64,000 bases of DNA, from positions 75,412,974-75,476,973 of the forward strand of contig OZ010796.1 of NCBI GenBank assembly GCA_963932465.1. Reading direction: 5' to 3'. The notes under the pieces are model-generated. The model made no database searches, had not been told where the DNA came from, and saw only the letters and a program-made list of their open reading frames with translations. Below are positions 44,131-55,981 of this stretch, piece after piece (the stretch's first letter is position 1; each line of letters starts with the position of its first letter). A program made the translations under genes and the position numbers. The DNA is from Maratus speciosus. Its lineage: Eukaryota; Arthropoda; Arachnida; Araneae; Salticidae.

Positions 44131-45749
44131 AATATACACACAAATAATAATTATGAAAAATTAGGCATAGATTATGAAATTCTCACCAACAATAGCTAAT
44201 AAGAACTTTATTTTTTTCATACAATGAAATGAAATACATTAATGAGCCATTTAAAAAAACATAACTGAGTAAAAATCCATTTTCAGCACTTGTTGGTCCC
44301 ATAACACTTTTTGATGCATTATATTTATTGAATTTTGCATTTAAATAGCACACATTGGACCTCATTAACATTAAATAATTACATGGCGATCCCAGTATAT
44401 TTATGAGAGTTAGAAAGTGGGAAAATAGACAAACCAAAACTATTCAACTTACTGAATAAACACTTTTCAACCATGTTGAAAGTGTTAAAAATGAGAATAT
44501 TTTCTCATTGTTTTATATCTTAGCCATTTTGTTATTAAAAATAAATAGATAATTAAAACTATTTCTTACATGATAAACAAAGCAAGTAAATACTTGAAAT
44601 ACCATTTATAATAAAATCATATAGTCAAATGAAAACAACAAATTTTTAATAAATTTCTTTTATTTGACAGTACAAGTTACAGAAACAAAATAAAACTTCT
44701 TTATATTATAAATATTATTACATAACAAAATTTATTATTGAATATAATGATTACTACGTATAATAAATAAAATAACATTGACACAATGCTTTGCAGAAAA
44801 CTTTATTGATCTGCAGAAACAGATATTTATATTTTAATTTAAAAGAAAGATAAAGTATTTGTAAAAATTGAGTAAAAATAGACGGTACTTTTCTGTTATA
44901 TGGACACCATTGTTGCCAAGCATAATAGTTGACACAAAATGAAAATCACGTAAATTGAAACATTTAAAAAATAAAAGAAAAAACATTGTCAATAGTAAAG
45001 TGAGCTTTTTTAAAAACATAACATTTGAAAATTACAGACTTTTAAGAACTATTTTATTAAATCACCAATATATACTTAAAATAAATGAACAAATAACTGT
45101 TATACAATAAAGTAATAAAATAAAACTCATTAAACTACTGGTATAAAATTAAAAATATCTTTTAGCATTGCAGTAAACATTTCATTGATCAAAGATCAGG
45201 ATAGAAATAATTGGCGCATTAAGTACCAAACAGACTGTATAACTAGCGAAATTGTGAACTATTAAGACAGGTTTTATTTTATAAAGAAGTGGGATAATCA
45301 ATTAATAATTTTCAGTTTGTATAATAATTAAAAAGTAATAAATAGTACATCAAAATTAAAAAGCATGTTTCTTGACAAACTTAAACAAACAAACAAAAAA
45401 AGGAAAGAAAGAAAATTTCAGTTGGTCAATTGAGTGAGACAAAATGAAATAAGCCTCATTCAAACGGCTAAGAATATCAGCAGATTTGAAGACATCAGAA
45501 ATGCAAGTGATTTACACTCCTGTTCTATTAAAAAGAAAACCTTTATGGTTTACCCATCAAAATTTCTAAAAACATTACAATAATACATTTAGAATACTGT
45601 ATTTACTACTCATAAATAAAAGAAACTTACTGTGTGGGCAGAATATAGGCAAGACAAAATAGCTTTTGGACTATTGGTGCTAAATATTTATATAATTAGA
45701 AACACATCTAAACAGAGCTTAAAATTATTCAGTATCTGTATTTACTCAA
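44131..45749. other. AT-rich, nothing recognised
   Basis: Short minus-strand frames (for example 44183-44437) have plausible composition but no family match and no convincing splice context. Confidence 0.45.
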
Positions 45750-45935
45750 GTAAGATGGAGTGATGAAATCAGAAAAGTAGCTGGTGTAAATTGGATGACT
45801 AAGGCCCAGGTTGGATGACCTATTGCTAATTGGATGACCAGGAAAGAGGAAACATTGGAAAAATCTGGGGAAGACCTACATCCAGCAGTGGATTGAAAAC
45901 GGTTGTTGTTGTTGATGATGATGATGATATCTCAT
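45750..45935 (+). mobile_element. 3' end of a non-LTR retrotransposon, decayed
   Basis: Plus-strand fragments read RWSDEIRKVAGVNWMTKAQ and, in a shifted frame, GEDLHPAVD. These are the familiar C-terminal end of LINE endonuclease-reverse transcriptase polyproteins. They are followed by a (TTG)n(ATG)n microsatellite tail at 45902-45930. Frameshifts and stops show it is dead and 5'-truncated. Confidence 0.65.
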
Positions 45936-46364
45936 TATGTCACATGCCAAGAGATAACAAAAAAGTATGACATATTTGAAAGTGTAATATAACCTGAAGA
46001 CATTTTTTAAAAAATAAGAAAGATAGAAGTAAATGTCTTACATTTGCCCCCAGAACATTGTTTAAATGCATGTTGCAACTTTTTAAAGCAAAATTAAGAA
46101 CACAGACTCTCACTTATTGTAATCAGAAAATTATTATAAAGTACAAATAAACAGTAAAAATTACAAACAAGTACAAATAAAAAGTAAAAATTATTTAAAA
46201 GTATTAACGGGTACAACTTACTTTTTTTTTCAGGCAGGGGGGAGATCATGAATAAAAAGAGGGCTACATCTGAATAAACAATGTAATGCAAATAAGAAAA
46301 ATCATAAGTGAGGCTAGTTTTCATGTTAAAATGGCTAGGAGTCGCTTCACAATAAGAGCCTATG
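45936..46364. other. AT-rich spacer
   Basis: No gene. GTACAAATAAAxAGTAAAAATTA is repeated at 46141 and 46171. Confidence 0.5.
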
Positions 46365-46449
46365 ATAGTAGTAACGGGAGAACACAAACTAAATGTTAAA
46401 CCAATGGCAGTGTTCTTTTCAAAATTCTCATCTGCATTTCGATACTTTG

Positions 46450-46494
<45 letters not shown>

Positions 46495-46790
46495 GCCTAG
46501 GTTACCTGAGGCTAATATCTAATCAAATATCTTTACTTTTATTTTATGTGCAGTTTTTTTTTTCTCTGAGGGCACTTTTAATTTTGGAACAGGATCTGAA
46601 ACTGAAATTTTCCTCTCAAAAACTGTACCTGAAATAAAGAGTAAAAATATACCAAATTAGACATTGACCTCAAATATCCCATGCAAAACAAAAACAATTT
46701 TAAAATATTGAAATGTAAATAATAAATTTATAAAGAAAGTTGCCATTGATTTAACATTAGTTTGCGAGCATCATTGCATAACTAGCATCA
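46365..46790. repeat. Foldback-family repeat with a ~40-nt poly(T)
   Basis: Left text TAAATGTTAAACCAATGGCA and right text TGCCATTGATTTAACATTAG are inverted partners. In between lie a T-run (about 46450-46492) and CATTTCGATACTTTGA against TATTGAAATG. Related to 62367-62654, where TAATGTTAAACCAATGGGCA occurs. Confidence 0.6.
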
Positions 46791-47642
46791 TTCGCATTGC
46801 ATCCATTTAATTTTAAATATAAGTCATTCACTCATTTCATTTAAAATACATGTTGCATACATTTAAAATATAAGTCATTCACCCATTTCAATTAAAATAC
46901 AGAGAAAAAGAAATACCATAAAATTATCATCAAAATATTGTTTCTAATTTAGTAAAAAAAAGCTGTTATTGGCAAGATTTGTGTATGACTAACATAAAAG
47001 TACCAAAAATACTCTAAAGTTGTTAATAAGCATTAAATAGTTTAGCCAGCATGAGTATAATAGTCATTGTAGAATAATTTAAATTGAAAAAATATGAGAA
47101 TATGCTTTCCACAAATGGAAGGCTTGAATAAAATGCAATTATTTATAAAGGTTTTTTTTTTTTTTTTTTTTTAAGGAGTAGGAAGAGATAATACAGCTGA
47201 TGCGCAATATGTGTTACAAATAAGAATCATTATTTTCTATTCTGAACTTAGCTTATAAACTGTATACTAATTACAACTTAAGAAAATAACCAAACTATAT
47301 GAATGATATCTGTGGCAACTATGGCCACTTAAATTTTTCCACACACTTTTGAACTAAATTCTGATTCAATAGCTATTAGCATTAACATCTCAAAATTAAT
47401 CTTCTGAGCTAAAAAAAAAACCATCATGTGATATACTTATAATTTCTTAGTTAATTCATATATTTAAAATAAAGTATGAAGTTACCCTTTACTTGCAAAA
47501 TATATTATAGGGAAAATATAAATTCAGCACGCTAAATCTAAAAGCATGGCTTCCAATTTCATCGAATTTTTCTGTAACAAATTTTAAAGAATTCAGTGAT
47601 GCAAAAATTTAGAGGACTCTTTTCAAACTATAGCCTTTTATG
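46791..47642. other. AT-rich spacer
   Basis: ATATAAGTCATTCAC is repeated at 46819 and 46868, and a T-run lies at 47153-47172. No coding. Confidence 0.5.
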
Positions 47643-47650
47643 GCACTGAA

Positions 47651-48044
47651 CAGGCCCTGACTATCGCACGGGCACCCGGGGCCCATGCCCTGGGCACGAA
47701 ATTTCTGAGGGGCACGAAAATTTTCATAATTTTATCTAACTTTCCATTAAAAAGTAAAATAATTGTGAAAAAATGTGATATTTGAGATATTAATACCATG
47801 AAATGACAAAAATATATCTCAATATATGGTTAAAAATCCATTTCAATAAATAATAGAAAAAATATTTTATTTTTATTCCTGGAACCACTTTTTTATTTTC
47901 CGAAAAACTTAATTTTTTGAGTTGACACTTTTAAGTGTGTAACACATAAAAAAAAAAAAAACTAGTGTGGAAAAATCAACCAATCTAAGGGGGCACGAAA
48001 AATTGAAAGTGCCCTGGGCACAGAAACTTGCTAGTCGGGCCCTG
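47651..48044. mobile_element. hAT-like element, 394 bp, 8-bp TSD
   Basis: Perfect TSD GCACTGAA (47643-47650 and 48045-48052). Ends CAGGCCCTGACTATCGCACG and, inverted, CAGGGCCCGACTAGCAAGTT. Inside both ends lie GGGCACGAAA phrases in opposite orientation. No transposase. Confidence 0.9.
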
Positions 48045-48052
48045 GCACTGAA

Positions 48053-48253
48053 TATCATTGGTGCACCCACGAGAGAGCTGAAACCCCTCCCAGACTAGAC
48101 ATTTAATTTTTTTTTAATTATGAAAGAGTTACTATTATTTTTTAATAGGTCCTTAAAATATTAGAACTTTTGAAAAGATATTCCTTTTGTCACAATTTTT
48201 TTCTCTTATTTATTATGAAATTCACAATATTAGCATGTTTAAAATTTACTTAA
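48053..48253. other. AT-rich spacer
   Basis: Begins with TTGGTGCACCCACGAGAGAG and AACCCCTCCC, which may be a repeat terminus. No gene. Confidence 0.4.
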
Positions 48254-48261
48254 AAATTTAA

Positions 48262-48502
48262 GGTACTTCTTAATTATCCCGTCGACCAATTTCGCCAAAT
48301 TATATAAATTGCCAAACCACTTGCCAAAATTATACACATTGACATAATTTTTATTTTAAATAACGAAAGAACAAATAAATTAGTAAAACATTAATAAAAA
48401 TACAAATAAAGCATCGAATTAATGGTGTTAATGCCCATTATTTGCATTTAATCTTACAATTTGGCGACAGTAATTTGGTCGACGGGATAACTAAGAAGTA
48501 CC
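48262..48502. mobile_element. GGTAC-terminated MITE, copy B, 8-bp TSD
   Basis: Perfect TSD AAATTTAA (48254-48261 and 48503-48510). Ends GGTACTTCTTAATTATCCCG and, inverted, GGTACTTCTTAGTTATCCCG. 241 bp. Same family as 42760-43026. Confidence 0.92.
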
Positions 48503-48510
48503 AAATTTAA

Positions 48511-48906
48511 TACCCCATGCAACTTATTGCTATCTTTAACCTTCATAATATTTTGATAATTAATAATAAAACTTTAAATTGTTTGATTGCAAACACAATG
48601 TAAAACTATTCAGATGCAGAAACACACCAAAAAATCACAAAAACTAAGATATATTTTAGTAGAGTTATTTCATTATGTAATATGTTAAAAGCATTCAGAA
48701 TTAGCCCCACCAAAACTTTCCAGAGCTTTATTGACTCTGCTAGAGTCAGCAGAAAAAATTTAAGTCGGGACCTCTTCCAGCACGGCTCATCAAATCAAAT
48801 GAAAGAAAGAGCTCGGCAAGCTCGGCAGCAGGCCAGGTCAAATCTGGGCACATATAGGCCTCTAAAATATTCGTAGCCCCATCCAAAGCCTAATCCTGGA
48901 TGCGCC
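48511..48906. other. Old repeat fragment ending in CAGTGGCGCATCC (inverted)
   Basis: GC-richer block 48690-48906 with AGCTCGGCAAGCTCGGCAGC and the terminal text GGATGCGCCACTG at 48894-48906. No partner end or TSD seen. A 64-codon frame through it is not recognised. Confidence 0.5.
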
Positions 48907-49865
48907 ACTGCTGGATATGTATATTAATTCTAATTTGGGGAGACATTGAAAAGTAAATTACAAACATTGACTGAGCAAAACAATGTCACTAAATTTTATT
49001 TTCGAGCTCAGAGATCTTTAAAAATTACTATATTGATATTGATGCATTTTAACAGAATTCTAAAATACACATATGCTTCTGATAATTTCAATAACTTATG
49101 CTAATTAAATAAAAAATTATAACTAAACAACCTAAATTATAACCTTGATAATAATGGCAATACATTTCAGATTATTTCAACATTAGTAAATATTAAATCG
49201 AATACATTATTAGGTACATATGCAGCTTAATAATTATTAAGCAAATGAAGTTATAATGTTAATAATATAGATAATACATTTTAGATTATTTCATATTAAA
49301 TAGACTAATATATGCAGCTTAATAATTATTAAGCAAATGAAATTATAACCTTGATATAATCATAATGCATTTCAATATTAGTAATATTAAATGATTATAT
49401 ATATATGCAGTCTGATAATTACTAAGCTGATATTAAATTATAATTTATAATTATCCAGGGACACCATTTCAAAAGTTTCATTGAAATGGGGAGAGTTATA
49501 ATTTAATGTTATAGTATACAACTAAGAAGCAATCTACATAATTATACTCAAATATATTTTTTTAACTAGCCAAAGCAGTCATTAGATGATAAAAGTACCT
49601 GATTTTCAGAATATTGTTATATCAAGGGTTTATCAAATAATTTTATGAACCTTAAACTTTTTATTTAATGCTGTGATCTTATTTTAAACAAATCTGATAT
49701 AAGTTATTTTAGCTTTAGTGTAATTTAAGAATATTTTTTTATAGCTTGAATGACACATTTTTTGAAACATCAAATTCCTTGAAAAGTGTGTATGTGCACG
49801 GGGAGGGAGGGGGGAGAGAAGAGATTAACTGCTCCTCTCTAATATGATACTCATATACTTAATTA
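48907..49865 (+). repeat. AT-rich with a ~95-bp tandem repeat
   Basis: At 49140-49440 a unit containing ATGCAGCTTAATAATTATTA and AGCAAATGAA recurs about three times (near 49218, 49311 and, diverged, 49404). A 7-nt palindromic core (TAATTATTA) sits in each. No coding. Confidence 0.6.
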
Positions 49866-50215
49866 AAGGTCAAAACTGGGAAATTTCATTACTGGCCAGT
49901 GGCCAGTAGTACCAGTTTTATAAGTGGCCACTTTCTTTAAACTAGCGGCCACTTTTTTATTTAAAAATACTAAACGGTAAACTTTTGTTAAAATTTTATT
50001 AGTATTAATCTAAAATTGAATAGCACAAATAAATATGCTAATATAAACATACTGCAACCAGAAAAAATAGAATAACATGATGAAATGCAAAAAAAAATTT
50101 ACTCTCTCCTTGTAGGAAAGTGGCCATAAGGTGGCCGATGACAGCTGATTTTTTAATAGCCACTTTTTCTCATTCACTGGCCCTGTGGCCAGTAGATAGT
50201 GCTAATTTTGACCTT
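49866..50215. mobile_element. AAGGTCAAAA-terminated TIR element
   Basis: Ends AAGGTCAAAACTGG and, inverted, AAGGTCAAAATTAGCAC. Inside are reiterated ACTGGCCAGTGGCCAGTA and GTGGCCACTTT motifs in both orientations. 350 bp, no coding, TSD not resolved. Confidence 0.65.
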
Positions 50216-50833
50216 GACACTTAATGTTTTTTATAAAATATAGCTTGCTTATACATAACTACACGCTTTAAAAAAAAATGATCATTTAACACAATTTTAT
50301 AAATCTGAAAGCTAATGCGAAAGAAACCTTGGTTAAAAAATTAATTATAATAAATTATAATTATTGTGTTACAAATTGACATAGCTTTAAGTGATTCTCT
50401 AAGATGCAGATCCATTTTATGGGAAAAATGACTTTATATAAAACAACATGACTTTATGTAAAACAACATTTATAAATATACAATGTAGTGTTTAGAAAAG
50501 TAACTTACTTACAAGCATCATACTTACAAGTACCTATTACTGAAAACTCATATCATCAAAAACAAGCATGAAAAAGTCCCTTAACAGGATACTTACAAAA
50601 GTGAAAGCGGGGTCAACAGGTAGTAATCAACAAGCATACGCATAATTCTTGAAAAAGTCCCATTGAAAACATTCTATAATTTAAATAATTAAATAAATTA
50701 TAAGAATCATAATAAACTGATTAAAACAACATAAACAATATAGAATGCATTTTAAAATTCCCTTTTCTTAGGGAACAGAAAATGTATTAAAAAATTACAT
50801 ATTTACAGTCAGTCATAATAAGTTAATACTTAC
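50216..50833. other. AT-rich spacer
   Basis: A short repeat of ATGACTTTATxTAAAACAAC near 50437-50467. No gene. Confidence 0.5.
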
Positions 50834-50977
50834 TGGTCGAGTAAACATTTACGACTGTTCCTGATTGACGAGTTTCAAAAATAGCACATAGTTGAAGGGC
50901 ATTGGAAGAAATTCCACTTTCTTGCAGAAGACCACAAATGGTAGTCGCTTATTATACAGAACTACACACCTGTTCCC
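50834..50977 (-). other. Exon-like segment, possibly non-coding
   Basis: Minus-strand 144-bp segment bounded by a good acceptor (TTTGCTCTCAG) and a strong donor (GTAAGT). One frame is open for 42 codons (NRCVVLYNKRLPFVVFCKKV onward) but stops at 50849-50851, before the donor. So it is either a 3'-UTR-bearing or non-coding exon, or chance. No family recognised. Confidence 0.25.
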
Positions 50978-52679
50978 CTGAGAGCAAAAAACATAGTAAA
51001 ATGGGCATCTATCCTGACACCAGCAGATTCTCCAGACACTCTGTATTAAAACTTTCATGGATTTTGAAAATTTTTCAAAACAATATTTTTAAAAACAATA
51101 AGGGGTTTATTAATAGTACCTAATAATAACTAATAGTAAAAACTGTTTATTTAAAAAACAGGTTTGTTCATTTTAACAGAAGTTAAATTTTATATCTCAT
51201 CATTTTTTTGGGGGGGGGGGGGGGAGGATTACACATTTATTTATTTAATGTCTCATTATTTAATAATATCTGCATTTCTAATTAAATAACTCACGGTTAA
51301 TTTTAGAATCATCAAATTGATACATTTCCCGTCAATAAAATCAACTTTGTAAGAAATAAAAGTTAATACTCACTTTTTTCCGATGAAGAAAGATTTAAAA
51401 GCAAATTTAGAGCAAAACTGTTATTTTATACAGATGAAACATTATTTGAGGCCCCTAACAAGACTCCAATAGACACAGGGCCCTGGGCAACCACCCTTTT
51501 TGCCTGATGAATGTGCCAACCCTAGCAGTAAATATAATTCATTTACTACAACGCATTTTCAGGGAAACATTTTAATAAAAAATTAAGATTGATAGCTATA
51601 CATTATACAGCAAAGGAAAGTTTAATATAGAACTTAAAGCCATGGTTACATTTTTAAAATGGAAAACATGGAAATGAACAATTTTCTTCTGTTTACTGCT
51701 ATACCCTGCAGTTTTATAAAGGCTATGTAATATTCCACCAGCCTCTTTAGAAAAACTACTCACTGCTGGTAAGCACACTGAAGAAGTTCCTAAATCTGAT
51801 CAAAGTGAGAGTTTTAGTAATGAATTTTTCCACCAAATTTTACATTGCAATAAAAATTATAAAATCAAACACATTAAAAAATTGTTTTATTTATTTTTGG
51901 CCTTAATATTTTATCTAAGTTAGCATAACACGAAAGCTAAATAATAGTGCAGTGTACAGAGAAGGATTGAACACATTAAATTTTTTCAAGAATAAAAAAC
52001 TGGTCAAACTATTAAGAGTTGTTGTTTCTTTCACACCATTTTACTGGCGAGAGATCATTAAAAAAAATTAAGAGGGAAAAAACTCAAACTATTCAAAAAA
52101 GCACAAGGAATATTTATAAAACTAAAAACAATGCGGGAATTTGAAGATACGGAGAAAATTTATCAATGATCAATTTTACATAATACGAAACGGTCCATAG
52201 TGTTCTAATTTTTTTTTTATGGTGATCTTCAAAAAAGTGTTCCATTTTAATGTGTAACACATGATAAATTAATGACAATTATCGTCATTTAAGCACAACA
52301 GCAATTTAGTATCTTCATAACACATTAAATACTAACAAAAAGATTAAAACAAACCAGAAATAAAATCCCAGGAAAAGCAAAAAAAAACATTATTTTCAGT
52401 ATTATCATTATTATTACACCCAACAACTTTACAATACCTTACCATTGTTTAACCGAATATTTATCCGAATTTCATAACTCTTGAATAGTCTTCCACATCT
52501 GCCTTGAAAGGAGTCGAGAAACGCGATATTTAATATTTACTAAAAACGCTGACAATATAAATAACAATGACAAGACAATTTTAAGCCTGCGTAAAATGTG
52601 GATAAATTATAGCACACTTGGCAATGATATTAAGTGAGATAAAGAAGCCAATATGGTAAACAGAAATACACTAAAAAGA
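50978..52679. other. AT-rich, nothing recognised
   Basis: G-run at about 51209-51224. A hAT-like CAGGGCCCTGGGCAACC fragment at about 51477, similar to the 47651 element's end. No gene. Confidence 0.5.
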
Positions 52680-53082
52680 TGCTCACAAGACGTCACAAGA
52701 TGGGCAATAGATTGCGCAGATAGGAGATTTTGGTGTCCATGTTTTTGACGTCATACCAAAATGCCCTATAGACTAGCAATACATTGCAGTTGTAGAAAAT
52801 ATCCTGCAGATGTGGCTGCGATCTGTATATTGCAGCAGCATCGTTACATATTTAAGGTATACAATATTTTAGCGTTTTTTATGTATTACAGAGATAGCCG
52901 ATTTTCACACTATGAGCGCGTTCACGGACCGCACCTGGGTTCCCCAGGTTTCCCCGTGGGGAACCCGAAGCGTTCAGAGCCGGAATCACGTGACTTTTCC
53001 GCGTTTCCCGCAGCGTTCAGAGCCGGAGATTACCCGGATTTCGGGGAACCCAGATTACCTAAAAACTTTTGTTGGGTAAAGT
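52680..53082. promoter_or_regulatory. CpG-rich island, left half (split by a transposon)
   Basis: Locally GC/CpG-rich with TGACGTCAT (near 52747), TCACGTGAC (near 52986) and a duplicated GCGTTCAGAGCCGG (about 52970 and 53012). Continues at 54336 after the transposon with ATCACGTGG and the NRF1-like palindrome GCGCATGCGC (near 54457). Looks like a promoter/first-exon region, but the CRE part matches the 37153 repeat. Confidence 0.4.
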
Positions 53083-54327
53083 CAGTGGCGCCAAATTTTG
53101 AAAAATATTGGGTGGGCTTAAAACCATTTTAGGGTAAAATGACACTGCCATTTTGCTTTCTTTGTAAGTTTGGAAAAATATATATTTCAAGTCTGATATT
53201 TCAATTTATGAGTTAGAATTTTTTGCACGGTAGCAGAAAGTTCGAGACGGGAGACGCGCGTCGCAGATTTTCTTTTGTCTTTTGCAGATTCTTTTTCACC
53301 GAACCTTTATTTTGCTTCGTATTATGTTTAGCTCTTTATTACTTAATACAAAAAGTTAAGATTATTATTAATAAAAATTTATAAAATGCCTAAAAATGCT
53401 ACAGGTAAGTGATTGTTCGATTAATTAACGCTTCAGTTATAAAAATATTTTACCTGCAGATTATTTTTTGCCCCTGAATTATCTGTTGCAGACACTTGGA
53501 GAAATTTCTGCTACTGGGGAGTAGAATATAAAGTTGCAATTTTCTTTAATTATATTATCGTGGGGTCTTCATTTTATGGACTCTAGTATCTACTATTGTG
53601 CCATGAATTTGACAACAAATTAAAACGTAGAGGGCTAAAAAATATTAAAATGCACATTTAATGCAAATACACTGAAATGCTTCTATTAATAGTTCTATAC
53701 TTAAATTATACGGATGATTTAAAATAGATACAATTTCTTGAAGCACTAATAGTAAAAAAATACTTCCTATTACGAAAAGTAGATAAATAAAGTGCATCTT
53801 TCAGCTATGGAATTTACTTAAAAAGGTGCTGCGTGCACATTAAAATACGAAATTTCATTTTTATGCGCTCTCCTTTTCGTATAACGCACGAGTATATTTA
53901 GAAAAAGAATGACAGAAAGGATTCCTAAGAAGGAGAACAAAGAAAAAATTCTTTTACACAATAAAACACAAGGTAAATGCACCTGTAGTCGGCCACGTAC
54001 CAGTAGTGGGCCAAATTTAGTGCATTTAGGAAGAAAAATTAATTCGCGAATATGCAGGAAATTTCTTTGAGAGAAAATTGATTGTACATCTTTTAGGATG
54101 ATGAATGTGAGGGTGCAGGTTGTATTTTAGGCTCCTGTGTGTCTGTGATTGCTATCTTTACCGTATTTTCAAACAAAATAATTTTGTTAACGTCAACGAA
54201 ATAATTTCTTTTCAGCGATTGAAAAATAATTAAGCACGAAAACAGAATAATGAAAACTGGGTGGGCTGGAAGAGCAAATTATTGGGTGGGCTCGGGCCCC
54301 ACGGGCCCATATAAGTTGGCGCCACTG
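53083..54327 (+). mobile_element. hAT-like element, 1245 bp, 8-bp TSD, with vestigial first exon
   Basis: Perfect TSD GGTAAAGT (53075-53082 and 54328-54335) and perfect 12-bp TIRs CAGTGGCGCCAA. ATTGGGTGGGCT occurs just inside each end in direct orientation. A minimal start exon remains: ATG at 53386 encoding MPKNAT and ending in CAG before GTAAGT (53405). This suggests an internally deleted copy of an intron-containing transposase gene. The source family is assigned from TSD and termini only. Confidence 0.9.
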
Positions 54328-54335
54328 GGTAAAGT

Positions 54336-54545
54336 GATCACGTGGTTCGGAAATCTGATTTGTTTACCATTTTATAGCTTAACTGTGACTGTTAATCGGA
54401 ATCACTGTTTTGATCAGGGGAGCGGTTGTTGCCGCACACGGGAGCCACAAAATGGGCGCATGCGCATTTGAGCTCTGGTTTGTCGTCTGCTCGAAAACAT
54501 AGCTGACGTTGTCTCTGTTTATACATCAGTGTTTAGATCTGATAA
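54336..54545. promoter_or_regulatory. CpG-rich island, right half
   Basis: Continues 52680-53082. ATCACGTGG, CCGCACACGGGAGCC, GGGCGCATGCGCATT and GCTGACGTTG within 150 bp. No following exon could be defined. Confidence 0.4.
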
Positions 54546-55860
54546 AATTTTGAAAGTATTTATTTTAAATACTATTGATACGTGTTTTTAAATCCTTGAT
54601 CACGGATTACATCGTGTACGGAAAAGTTTCTAGCGCAGTAAATCATTATTTTACTGCCAAAAAGCTCATCAGTTTAAGTCTAACTGTTGTATTATTGAAG
54701 AAAGTAATGTGAGTTCGTATATAATTATATTTCTCAGTTTATTTTTTATGTATGTTTAAAATGTGTTTTTGTAAGCACTTATAATTGAAGTTCGATGTAT
54801 ATATTTTTTTAATTAATGCAGTACTGTGGTATCAGCTCAGTGGTGGTATCTAGAAAAAAAGTGTTAAAAAAAAGTTTAGTATTGTTCTTAGTGTATAATC
54901 AGTAAGTGTAAGCCTGCTTTATATATTATGGAGAATAGAACTCATTTTCTGAGATATTATAAAAGTGAATCAAAGACTAACTAACATCTTACCCCCCCCC
55001 CCCTTCTTTAAAAATTTAAATACTCTTTTTCAAGTATCTTATTTTTTCAGAATAATCTCTCTTTCCAGCTCTAGGATGTGAGGTGGTCTTTCTGTGAGAG
55101 TAGTTCTCAATTTTTATATAAAACAAAAGTATTTATTTTTAAACAGCAAAATTAAATATATTCAGTTTAAAAATGTATGCATATTTGTTTTAAACAATGA
55201 AAATGTTAGTACTCATTATAGTACTGGTTATTTAATTGTCGTACACATTTGATTAACTTCATTTTAATTTAGCAATTATAGATTGCTCTGTTTACTTTTA
55301 TAATTTATTGTGTATAAATCTTTTCTGATACTGGTATAAATGAAAATATTTACTGAAAAACAGAACATTTTAATACTGTTATTATCCAAACATGTACAAT
55401 TAAAATAACTTTCCAAATCCCAAATGAACTTCAAATATTAACTTAATATGTATAAACTAATGCAGTTATTGAAGATGTCATCTTTCGGAGGTGAAGGAGC
55501 TGAGTCAAGAAGGATCATTTTGGATTTTGATGACAGCTGGGTACACTTGCGAGGCAGGATTTTCTTTTGATTTTCTGTCAGTGAGTGTAACTTGCTAGTT
55601 CATACTGGATGTTCTTCCATACCACAAGAATATATATCAAACTTGTTGTCAAAGTCGTACTTGCTGTTTCCAACACAACGTCCACACCACTCTGGCTGAT
55701 GATCTGGTTTCATTTACAGATTGTTAATATTAAGTTCATTTGGGATTTGAAAGTTATTTTATCTGTGCACTTTTGGATAACAGTTCTGTTAAAAAGTTCT
55801 TTATTTTTATTTAGTGTATTTTTATTAAAATGCAATAAGATTTCTAAAATTTGTAGCAAC
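54546..55860. other. AT-rich, nothing recognised
   Basis: C-run at about 54992-55003. No coding, and no repeat boundary before 55861. Confidence 0.5.
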
Positions 55861-55981
55861 CAGTGGCGTACCCAGGATTTTATTTCGGGGGGGGGGGGCT
55901 GACTTAAATTTCCATAATGTTCTAAATCTTACGAAACACGTTGAATTGTGTTGTAAACAGAAATCATTTTTGACAATTAGG

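Noticed and set aside
46451..46492. Long poly(T) as a minus-strand retroposon tail
   Set aside because: It sits inside a foldback-family repeat between inverted partners, with no retroposon body identified.
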